Positions 9,323 through 16,449 of a stretch of 64,000 bases of DNA are shown one piece after another. The translations under genes and the position numbers were made by a program. Each line of letters opens with the position of its first letter. The first letter of the stretch is position 1. Where the stretch lies: NCBI RefSeq assembly GCF_009834785.1, contig NZ_WUYX01000013.1:1-64000 (forward strand), written 5' to 3'. Source of the DNA: Natronorubrum halalkaliphilum. GTDB lineage: Archaea; Halobacteriota; Halobacteria; Halobacteriales; Natrialbaceae. The notes under the pieces are model-generated. The model saw only the letters and a list, made by a program, of their open reading frames with translations, had not been told where the DNA came from and ran no database searches.

Positions 9323-10153
9323 TTACGGTTCATTACTAAGTACGATCTGTTCAATATCGGGATGATCTAGGTATCTTTTAAATTCAGGTTCTAGTTCATT
9401 GAGGTCGTCACAAAATCGAATTTTGTCTCTGACTTGTTGCCATTCTTTATGTCGTGTACAAACAAGAACTGGTATCTTATCAAGTTCAAGTATCTTAGCG
9501 ATTGTTAGACGATGTTGGCCGAAATTTCGCCAGAGAAGTTGACCGTCACGTCCGATATCAATTGTTACCTCATTCAAGTGGGTCGGCGTTAGTTGGTTGT
9601 TTCTTTTACGTGTTTCTTCTGACTTTGCGTTAAGAAGTTCGGCTTGTGAATAGTACCCATTTTCCTGAATTGAATAATAAAGATCGTCTATTTCTTGACA
9701 TCGTTCTTCGAACGCTGATAGCGAGCTGAACCCCCAAGCATTGCCTTGATTAGTTTTTTCTCTGAACTCGTCGTATAACCCAGTAGATTCCCATGGGACA
9801 TCATCTTCAAAATGAGAGACAAGTGCTTGAGGAACTCTATTTTGGAGGAATTTCCGGCTAGATTGGTCCCAATCACCATCTCGAACGACCCCCCTTTGGA
9901 GGGACCTCCCTGGGGGTGATTGATAAACTATATTTGTGGGATCGATGAAGATTATCTTCAATGGATCTGCATCGGTGAACTTATGCCGAGATAAGTGTTG
10001 CCGTAACTGAAGGAACGGAGGATACAATCTTGGTTGCTTGCTTATTATGTATGACGTCAAAGCTTGTTGAGTAAAGGAACTTGCTGACGTAAGCAACGAT
10101 ACAGGGCCTTCTTTCTGCAAAACAACTGCTGCACTTTTTACTAGGGTTTTCAT
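9323..10153 (-). CDS. Uncharacterised protein with ParB/sulfiredoxin-like domain
   Basis: 276-residue soluble protein. Residues about 195-235 read VTIDIGRDGQLLWRNFGQHR followed by LTIAKILELDKIPV. This resembles the GxHR-containing strand-helix of the ParB/Srx nucleotide-binding fold, where a Gly-x-His-Arg motif contacts phosphate. The N-terminal part (QPRLYPPFLQLRQHLS) and the middle are of unknown function. Similar proteins occur in haloarchaeal surface-glycan loci, where they might act as small kinases or nucleotide-dependent modifiers, but this is inference. AT-rich codon use matches the glycan cluster. The 3' end faces the flippase. Confidence 0.6.
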   Translation of the reverse strand: MKTLVKSAAVVLQKEGPVSLLTSASSFTQQALTSYIISKQPRLYPPFLQLRQHLSRHKFTDADPLKIIFIDPTNIVYQSPPGRSLQRGVVRDGDWDQSSRKFLQNRVPQALVSHFEDDVPWESTGLYDEFREKTNQGNAWGFSSLSAFEERCQEIDDLYYSIQENGYYSQAELLNAKSEETRKRNNQLTPTHLNEVTIDIGRDGQLLWRNFGQHRLTIAKILELDKIPVLVCTRHKEWQQVRDKIRFCDDLNELEPEFKRYLDHPDIEQIVLSNEP

Positions 10154-10584
10154 TTGTTTATTACTTATTAGTAAGTATCGTAAGGATTGTGGTTGTTTTA
10201 TGGCTCAACTGTGATTCTGCCTGAGTATCCATAGTCATCTTTAGTATATAATTGATGCCGGTATCTATCAATAGTCGGGTCACCCATTGGTGCTAATTGC
10301 TGACTCTATTTTTGGACTAAGATGAGAAACTCCCTGAAGTGATCTTTGACCACAAATATCGGTTAGTGCAATCTCTCGTTTCATGCTTTTCCAGAGTAGT
10401 TCTGTCTGTATTGTTAACATGATTGGATTCGAATGAAAACCGAATTAGGTTGTAGTTCAAGTTAGGGAATGACGATATTAGGGACTCTTCTCTCCGTCTT
10501 GTTGTTAAAATCACCAACTAGAAACGTGGTGACAATCCGAAAAGCATAGAAATCACGGTATAAGAAGGCTTCTCTGACACCTTC
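10154..10584. other. Intergenic region, no gene supported
   Basis: AT-rich upstream region of the ParB-like gene followed by GC-richer sequence. Short open frames here have no recognisable features. Confidence 0.4.
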
Positions 10585-10845
10585 CTACTCGTCAATCTCG
10601 AGTTCGCTCACATCAAGTTCACCCTCGAGATATGCCGTTCCAGTATTCGTCAACTGGTAGAGTCCAGTACCAACCGATTCTAGAAGATCAGCGTCAGCAA
10701 GTGTTCCACATCGCTTGCCTACATACTGACGATCGTAGTCGATATTCGCTGCGAGCACTTTTGGAGAGACTTGGATAGGGTGCTCATCGAAAAAGAGCAG
10801 GATCTCGTAGTCAACAGGAGCCATCCATGGGACCCGCTCGACCAT
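10585..10845 (-). CDS. Small winged-helix DNA-binding protein
   Basis: 86 residues forming one winged helix-turn-helix. YEILLFFDEHPIQVSPKVLA (helices 1-2), YDRQYVGKRCGTLADADLLE (recognition helix region) and VGTGLYQLTNTGTAYLEGEL (wing) follow the haloarchaeal MarR/ArsR-like or phage-repressor-like pattern. It is probably a local transcription regulator and stands alone. The acidic tail DVSELEIDE is typical of halophiles. Start at 10845. The target is unknown. Confidence 0.7.
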   Translation of the reverse strand: MVERVPWMAPVDYEILLFFDEHPIQVSPKVLAANIDYDRQYVGKRCGTLADADLLESVGTGLYQLTNTGTAYLEGELDVSELEIDE

Positions 10846-11079
10846 CTATTCACGATACGCTGCCACCAGAACAGAAAAACTAGTACCATCTCGAGGAAGC
10901 CAGACACCATTTGGTGCTTATACGAGACGCCATATGTAGTCAAGATTTATGTCAAAGGAGAACTTTGTCACTGGTACGGAAGCTTTACGTGACTCTCTTA
11001 GATCTGAGGTCGCAGAATAGCGGACCGGTGTTTGGGCCACCGGACCCGCGAAAGCCTCCGTAACCCGACTACGGAAGCC

Positions 11080-11682
11080 ATGTCGAATGACGATTCACGG
11101 GGTAATGAAAGCCCCGACCGACAGGATGCATCGCCTTCGAATATTCGACCCCTCCCAGACGGCGGCGAACCAGCCACCCAGACCCTCCGAAAACGCCTCG
11201 AGGCCATCGACCACCTCACCCAAAAACTACTCGAGGACGTCAACGCTGTCTCACCGATCCTCGAGGACGTCGACGAAGACACGCGCCGGGAAGCCCGCCG
11301 TCGACTGCGTGAGATCAGGGCGGAGACGAGCCAGATCGGACTGCTGTTGATCGGCCCGGAGGCGGCGATCCCGTACCGACCGGACGATGCGCCGCCGGAG
11401 ACGACGCTCATTGCGGGCGACGGCGACGATATCGTGACGACGTACGCTGGTCCGGCGGCGGTACACGACCCGGAGGCACACGACCACGAGCGGAACGCGT
11501 GCGATGAGTCGGAATCTGAAGATGAAAGCGAGCGTGATGCCGGTGGTGCGGACGAGCGTGATGCCGACGCCCCGAGCGAACAGTCGAACCACGACGAGAG
11601 TCCTGACGACAAATCCGACCGGGACGACGCGGACGACAACGACACCGATCACGACCAGAGCGAGGGTGATCGCGATGAGTGA
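11080..11682 (+). CDS. Acidic protein, first gene of a coiled-coil gene pair
   Basis: About 200 residues from the ATG at 11080. Residues about 30-90 are helical (LRKRLEAIDHLTQKLLEDVN, DEDTRREARRRLREIRAETS). After DDIVTTYAGPAA comes a very acidic, low-complexity tail (DESESEDESERDAGG) that is probably unstructured. The last 8 bases overlap the ATG of the next gene, so the two are co-translated. No enzyme motif is present. The function is unknown, and the pairing with a coiled-coil/HTH protein suggests a DNA- or chromosome-associated role, which is inference. Confidence 0.65.
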   Translation: MSNDDSRGNESPDRQDASPSNIRPLPDGGEPATQTLRKRLEAIDHLTQKLLEDVNAVSPILEDVDEDTRREARRRLREIRAETSQIGLLLIGPEAAIPYRPDDAPPETTLIAGDGDDIVTTYAGPAAVHDPEAHDHERNACDESESEDESERDAGGADERDADAPSEQSNHDESPDDKSDRDDADDNDTDHDQSEGDRDE

Positions 11683-12712
11683 CGCCGACGTGACTCCTGG
11701 CACGGACACTGCCGCCCTCGAGTCAAAACTCACAACCCTCACGAACCGTCTCGAGGACCTCGAGGCCGAACTAGACAAAAAGACCGACCGAATCGAGACG
11801 CTCGAGTCTCAACTCCGAGAAAAGAACGAGCAACTCGAGGATCTCGAAACACAACTCGACTCCCACGAAACCACCCTCGAGTCCCACACCTCAACCCTGG
11901 ACACCCTAGACAACCAAACCACGACCACCGAGCGAGCGCTCGAGGCGCTTCGAAAGAAAGCGAACACCAACAAGACCAGAATCCAGGAGCTCCAGGCCAG
12001 GGAACTCGAGAAGGGAGCCCACCTGCGAAACGAAACCGTCGACGAACACGAGATCGAGGTTCCCGACGACAGACTCGAGCGACTCACCAAAGACGACGGG
12101 ACGTACGTCCGGCTGCCCGAACACGCGGATCCGCTGGCCGACTCGAGCACGACGCTCGCCTACGGGGATCTGCTCCCGATTCAGCAACTCGCGCGCATGG
12201 ACGAGGAGATGCGCCGCTCGACGACGGACACGGTGCCGACGCGGTTGGCCGCGAAACTGTGGCGGGCCCGCGCCGATTCCACCGTCGGCGACGATCCCTG
12301 GACGGGCGGCTGCAAGTCCGTCGACGCCTCCGTCAAGGCGAGCGATCTCAAACACTGGATCCGCCGCCAGGAACCGGGGGTCAGTGACACGTACGCGAAG
12401 AAACTCGTCTCGCGGACCATCGACGCGATCCTCGAGCTCTCGAAGAACCGGCTCGCGGTCCGCAAACGAACCGAGCGAAAGAACGGCCTCGAGTACACCG
12501 AACGCAGGCTGATCCTCCCGGCGGACGCCGACGTGCCGGGCGAGACGACCGAAACTGACTCGAGGCGGACGGCGACCGGCGGTTCGAACGCACACTCGAG
12601 TTCGAACGCGCACTCGAGTGAGACTGCAGCAAGTGAGAGCCCGACGAGTGACACCGGAGAAAACGAGATCGCAGAGACCGCGACCACCGACCACCCCACC
12701 GGAGACAGCTGA
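11675..12712 (+). CDS. Coiled-coil protein with C-terminal DNA-binding-like domain
   Basis: About 345 residues starting at the ATG at 11675, which overlaps the upstream stop. Residues about 10-115 form a long heptad coiled coil (LESKLTTLTNRLEDLEAELD and following repeats). Residues about 150-290 form a globular part: DLLPIQQLARMDEEM, then TRLAAKLWRARADS, then LKHWIRRQEPGVSDTYAKKL and ILELSKNRLAVRKRTERKNG, which resembles a helix-turn-helix with a wing. The tail is Ser/Thr/Glu-rich and disordered. Two CACTCGAGT-type repeats at about 12593-12620 encode repeated HSS. It may be an oligomeric DNA-binding protein of plasmid or chromosome maintenance; no database confirmation. Confidence 0.65.
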   Translation: MSDADVTPGTDTAALESKLTTLTNRLEDLEAELDKKTDRIETLESQLREKNEQLEDLETQLDSHETTLESHTSTLDTLDNQTTTTERALEALRKKANTNKTRIQELQARELEKGAHLRNETVDEHEIEVPDDRLERLTKDDGTYVRLPEHADPLADSSTTLAYGDLLPIQQLARMDEEMRRSTTDTVPTRLAAKLWRARADSTVGDDPWTGGCKSVDASVKASDLKHWIRRQEPGVSDTYAKKLVSRTIDAILELSKNRLAVRKRTERKNGLEYTERRLILPADADVPGETTETDSRRTATGGSNAHSSSNAHSSETAASESPTSDTGENEIAETATTDHPTGDS

Positions 12713-13328
12713 CGTCCGCGGATGACCGTGGACGACCCCGCCTCACGCCCGCCTCGAGCAAGCGCCAGCCCGCTCTAGGCCACCACGACACACCTGCCGA
12801 CACCTTGCTAGTACGGGTCGGGAGCCGCGGGTCTCCCGTCTCGAGCAGTCTCGGCAGTCCGTACAGGCGACGCCGTCCAGTCGCTATCCGAAGACGACGA
12901 CTGTCCACGGACGACAGTTTCGATACCGCCGATACTCTCGGTCGCCGGTGACGCGTCCATCGCCAGTCCCGGTCGCACAGCGTGCATCCGACTGGAGATA
13001 CCGGACTCGTTCTTCGAGCCAGACGTCGGTTCCCCGCAGTTCGGACGCGGTTCGGTGCTGGCCAGACGGAGCGTCCGTCTTCATCGCGATGTCACTCGAG
13101 CCCGGCACGGGACAGCGTAGCAGGAGGACACTGGAGCCGTCGTTTGGCGGCGGCCTGGCGACACCAGCCCTGCTCGATCGCAGTGAGAGTCAGTGAATTG
13201 AAGCCCGGACGCGTCTCTGCTACCAGCAGCCCGAAAGCAGGACAGACGCTGCCCCTGACTGGCGAGCAAGGAGGGTGGGATAGGTCACCGGTCTCGAAAC
13301 GAGGCGTATTCCTGTGGGGACTGCCCCG
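12713..13328. other. Intergenic, probably decayed sequence
   Basis: No robust gene. A minus-strand frame 12884-13108 (from MKTDAPSGQH, with LRGTDVWLEERVRYLQS) is conceivable as a 66-residue protein, but it has no recognised family and an unusual end. The rest is GC-rich filler. Confidence 0.35.
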
Positions 13329-13754
13329 TCACACGGTTGTGGGATCAATTCGTTCGACAATACCGTCAAAATCGTCATCGAAACTCATGACCGCGTCAAT
13401 GTTGTGGCGGCGACACAGCGCAACTGTCGTTGCATCAGTGAAACGCAACGCTTGGTCGTCGTACTGTTCGAACATCTCCACGGCATCGGCGAATACGGCA
13501 GCTGAAACGCGAAGGAGCTCGTATATCTGTGGGTACGGATCGACACCGCGAATCTTTTCGCCGATCTGCTGGGCGGGCGTGAACGCTTGACCTCGTTTGA
13601 GCGTGACGGCTTCGTCGTAGATGTAGTCGCTTACGTATGGGTGACCGAACTCGCCGTCAAAGACTGCCTCGAGTGCCCTGCTCGCTGCGTCGTGTCTTGA
13701 TGCGTCTAAGTCGTGATCGGCATACAACACGCCAGTGTCGATACAGACCGTCAT
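13329..13754 (-). CDS. vapC: VapC-type PIN-domain RNase toxin
   Basis: 141-residue PIN-domain protein. The four acidic residues of the Mg-dependent active site are present: Asp5 in VCIDTGVL, Glu in DYIYDEAV (about 48), Asp in RFTDATTVAL (about 106), and Asp in MSFDDDFDGI (about 125). VapC toxins cleave RNA and are held inactive by a VapB-like antitoxin. The start ATG overlaps the stop of the upstream antitoxin gene (ATGA), the usual coupled order. The partner carries a nonsense codon, so the toxin may be unrestrained, silent, or neutralised by another locus. Confidence 0.85.
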   Translation of the reverse strand: MTVCIDTGVLYADHDLDASRHDAASRALEAVFDGEFGHPYVSDYIYDEAVTLKRGQAFTPAQQIGEKIRGVDPYPQIYELLRVSAAVFADAVEMFEQYDDQALRFTDATTVALCRRHNIDAVMSFDDDFDGIVERIDPTTV

Positions 13755-14026
13755 CCGTATAGGACGTCGTCAATATCGCTTTCGTTCGTCTCGGAGCCCG
13801 AACGGTATCGATTCCGTTGCATAATTTCTTTCTCGTCCTCCGATAGGGGGACTGCTGCGTTCCGGAACGAGTCAATCACGTCATCACGCGATTCGTATGC
13901 GTCATCAATGAGTCGAGTTAGCAGTTCCTACTGTGTGACAGTACGCCCTGTCTGCAGGCGGATCTCTGCCTGGAGTTCCTCGAGGCGGGATTTTGCATCC
14001 TCGCCCACGTTGACTGCTGTCGTCAT
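13751..14026 (-). pseudogene. VapB-like antitoxin with in-frame TAG
   Basis: Frame of 92 codons starting at the ATG at 14026 (MTTAVNVGEDAKSRLEELQA...) and ending in DIDDVLYG, overlapping the toxin start by the ATGA arrangement. Codon 33, in GRTVTQ(stop)ELLTRL at 13928-13930, is TAG. In related haloarchaeal antitoxins this position is normally Gln (VTQQE), so one C-to-T change of CAG explains it. The rest of the frame on both sides is intact, so the mutation looks recent. Ribbon-helix-helix DNA binding would come from the N-terminal part and toxin binding from the C-terminal part, now separated. Confidence 0.8.
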
Positions 14027-14104
14027 ATATTGCAGTGCCATCCGTAACTTAGTAAACGTTTCCACGACCGAGGGCGTTCGGAGCGTAAAATCACCTCTCT
14101 AAGG

Positions 14105-14251
14105 AGGGCAGAACTCCCCCGCTAGAGGGGCGTTCTGTCAGTACGCCCTGAATTCGGGAGCAATGACTGTGAACGCATCTGGCATGACATCCAACATCCT
14201 CGTGTTGGCAGAACGGGACCCCGCTGACAAGCCAACGGCTTCAGCCGTTGG
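14105..14251. repeat. Hairpin-bearing IS200/IS605-like end relic
   Basis: A perfect 9-bp inverted repeat CCAACGGCT / AGCCGTTGG (14232-14240 and 14243-14251, 2-base loop) and a second imperfect hairpin near 14112-14139 (AGAACtCCCC / GGGGcGTTCT). Subterminal hairpins of this kind mark ends of IS200/IS605 elements. It interrupts the neighbouring PIN gene. Confidence 0.5.
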
Positions 14252-14420
14252 TAGCTGACGCCGCTTTCCATCGGTCGGCTGCTGGCCGGACGTTGTCGAC
14301 GAGGTCAGCGGTAAGCCCAGCGGAAAGAAACATCTCTCCGAGGGCGAGGAAGACGAATACAAGAGCAAAACTAATGAGGACCGACGAATCGATGAAAACG
14401 ACGTCGCTGTCGCTTTCCAT
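14241..14420 (-). pseudogene. Truncated PIN-domain toxin
   Basis: 59-residue frame starting at ATG 14420. It begins like a PIN domain (DVVFIDSSVLISFALV, with the first active-site Asp), but after about 55 residues it runs into the hairpin at 14232-14251 and stops. The later acidic active-site residues are missing, so it cannot be an active nuclease. It follows the small gene at 14426-14665 with only 5 bases between, the usual antitoxin-toxin order. Confidence 0.65.
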
Positions 14421-14425
14421 ACCGA

Positions 14426-14665
14426 TCAGTCCTCAACGACCGGCCGTAGTGCATCCAGAATGACACCCGCCTCCAAGGGCGAAATCTCCCGTTCGCGAGC
14501 CATGATGTGATGTGTAACTGATCCGTCGACGTATTCGTGAGCATATTCGAGCGCAACAACGAGCCCGTCCAATCCGTGGCGATCGATGTACGTATCGATG
14601 TCGTCGTCCCGGGTTCGACGGGCAATCGCCTCGACTAACTCCGGCGTGATTTGCCGTTCGGTCAC
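14426..14665 (-). CDS. Small antitoxin-like protein
   Basis: 79 residues, mostly helical (ITPELVEAIARRTRDDDIDT, LVVALEYAHEYVDG, ISPLEAGVILDALRPVVED). It lies directly upstream of the truncated PIN gene, so it is most likely the cognate antitoxin left behind when the toxin was lost. No clear DNA-binding motif is seen. Its promoter region is shared, divergently, with the ATPase gene at 14788. Confidence 0.6.
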   Translation of the reverse strand: MTERQITPELVEAIARRTRDDDIDTYIDRHGLDGLVVALEYAHEYVDGSVTHHIMAREREISPLEAGVILDALRPVVED

Positions 14666-14710
14666 CTATAAGATCGGCTCTGGACATGAAGGACCTATGA
14701 TTAGAGTTTC

Positions 14711-14740
14711 AGCTATTATAGCTCAGACTATTATAGCTCT
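14711..14740. promoter_or_regulatory. Repeated palindromic motif in divergent promoter region
   Basis: The motif CTATTATAGCTC occurs twice, 16 bases apart (about 14713 and 14729), and the first copy extends to the palindrome AGCTATTATAGCT. It sits between the divergent antitoxin-like gene and the ATPase gene, so it may be a regulator-binding site or overlap the TATA element. Confidence 0.4.
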
Positions 14741-14787
14741 GGTCATAACTCCGGAGCACATATGTATCACCCACCGCGACTAGAAGT

Positions 14788-16197
14788 ATGGACCAGTTCG
14801 TCAATCGTATCGATGAACTCGATCGGTTGCAGGCTCTCTATGAGAGTGACGCTGCAGAACTCGCAATTATCTATGGGCGCCGCCAAATCGGCAAGAGCGA
14901 ACTCGTCCGCCAATCGATTGTCGACCGCGACGATGCCGTGTACTATCAGGCAGTCCAAGGAACAGCGACGACACAGCTTAGACGATTCGCCGAGGCAGCA
15001 GCGACGACCCATCCAGACACCACTGCTGTCAAAGAGGAATGGGAACCACTCTTAACGTATCTCACCGACAGAGACGCCATCATCGTCATCGACGAATTCC
15101 CGTACCTTATTGAATCGAATGAGGGGCTTCCATCGGTCATTCAACACCTGTGGGATACAGCTGTCGAGGAGAGTCAGGCGACGCTCGTACTCACAGGCTC
15201 TGCAATCGGTATGATTCATACCCACGTCCTCGATGGCGGTGCGCCACTCTACGGCCGGGTATCCCAGACACCGAATGGCCGCCTCGAACTCACCCAGCTA
15301 CCGTTTCGTTCCATCCAAGAGTTCGTGCCGACGTACGATCCCGAAGAACGGGTGTTCGTCTATGGCGTCTTCGGCGGCACACCCCGATATCTCAGCCCTC
15401 TCGATCCATCACAGAGCCTCGGAGAGAACATCACGCGGCTGTTGTGCGACCCGGATGGCCCACTCCACGACGAGCCCGAAACTGTCCTCCAGATGGAGCT
15501 CAACGAGGTGAACACGTATTTCTCCGTACTGGAATCGATGGCCAGCGGGAACCGCAGTCGAAACGAGATCGCCCAGGGAGCCGGCATCGAGAGCACCAAC
15601 ACGTCGTACTACTTCGACCGGCTGGAAACGCTCCAGATCATCGGGAAACACCATCCAGCACTCGCCGACCCGGCACGCAGCAAGCGGACGCGATACCAGA
15701 TCCGGGATCCCGTGTTCCGGTTTTACTTCCGCTATCTCTACGGCCGCGGGGGACAGTACGAACTCTACGGCGAGAACGCCTACGCGGATCTCATCGAACC
15801 GGAATTGCCCGACTTCGTCAGCGAAACGTTCGAATCGCTCTGTCACCAGGCGGTGCCGGCGCTCTATGCAGACTACCAGCTCACACAGGTGCCAAGCCAG
15901 TGGTGGTACAAGGGCCGGGAGGTCGATGTCGTTGCACCAACTGACGAGTCAACGCTGATCGCTGGCGAAGCGAAATTCACCAACACCCCCCTCGGTTATG
16001 ATGTGCTCACGGATCTCGAAGGCGACGTGGAGCACATCGACTGGACGCCTGCCACAGGCGGTGAGCCGACGTATGAATTCGCCTTGTTCAGCCGTTCTGG
16101 ATTCAAACGCTCCGTCGAGGAAGCTGCAGACGAGCGTGATGATCTTCGTCTCTTCGACCTATCTGATATCGTTGCTATTCTTGAGAGTGAACGATAA
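14788..16197 (+). CDS. Archaeal ATPase with C-terminal DUF234 domain
   Basis: 469-residue P-loop ATPase of the archaeal STAND/MNS-like group. The Walker A is a variant, YGRRQIGKSELV (about 31-42). Walker B is IIVIDEFPYLI (about 91-101). LVLTGSAIGMI is the sensor-1 region. A winged-helix part follows (GNRSRNEIAQGAGIESTNTS), then PVFRFYFRYLYGR and the DUF234 domain with GREVDVVAP...IAGEAKFT, which resembles a PD-(D/E)XK nuclease core (D...ExK). The family is common in archaeal accessory DNA, and its role in signalling, regulation or defence is not settled. It is complete, and its stop overlaps a small downstream frame. Confidence 0.82.
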   Translation: MDQFVNRIDELDRLQALYESDAAELAIIYGRRQIGKSELVRQSIVDRDDAVYYQAVQGTATTQLRRFAEAAATTHPDTTAVKEEWEPLLTYLTDRDAIIVIDEFPYLIESNEGLPSVIQHLWDTAVEESQATLVLTGSAIGMIHTHVLDGGAPLYGRVSQTPNGRLELTQLPFRSIQEFVPTYDPEERVFVYGVFGGTPRYLSPLDPSQSLGENITRLLCDPDGPLHDEPETVLQMELNEVNTYFSVLESMASGNRSRNEIAQGAGIESTNTSYYFDRLETLQIIGKHHPALADPARSKRTRYQIRDPVFRFYFRYLYGRGGQYELYGENAYADLIEPELPDFVSETFESLCHQAVPALYADYQLTQVPSQWWYKGREVDVVAPTDESTLIAGEAKFTNTPLGYDVLTDLEGDVEHIDWTPATGGEPTYEFALFSRSGFKRSVEEAADERDDLRLFDLSDIVAILESER

Positions 16198-16336
16198 CGC
16201 TACAGCTGCGGACCATCAACCAGCCGACTTCATCGACTCACGCCTGCTCGACGTGGTCGAGCGACGACTCGAATCACTCCCCGATGCAGTCACTGCAGTC
16301 GAGTGGAACGACGAACGACCGGCTGGACTTCGGTGA
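16187..16336 (+). pseudogene. Short frame after ATPase gene, probable gene fragment
   Basis: 49-codon frame from a GTG overlapping the ATPase stop. It reads DFIDSRLLDVVERRLESLPD, then AVTAVEWNDERPAGLR, with good helix-like composition. It is likely the N-terminal remnant of a lost gene, or a tiny real gene coupled to the ATPase. No family is recognised. Confidence 0.35.
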
Positions 16337-16449
16337 CAAGTGCGAACAAGGAACGGTGTAGTCCCGCGAACTCGAGAACGGCGTCCATCTGCGTGTAGTT
16401 TCTCCTCACTCAAACAAGGACTCCACGCTATCTATCAAGTGATATATCG

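Noticed and set aside
12884-13108. Small minus-strand frame with LRGTDVWLEERVRYL
   Set aside because: Composition is borderline and no family is known to me, so it was left as a mention in the intergenic entry rather than called as a gene.
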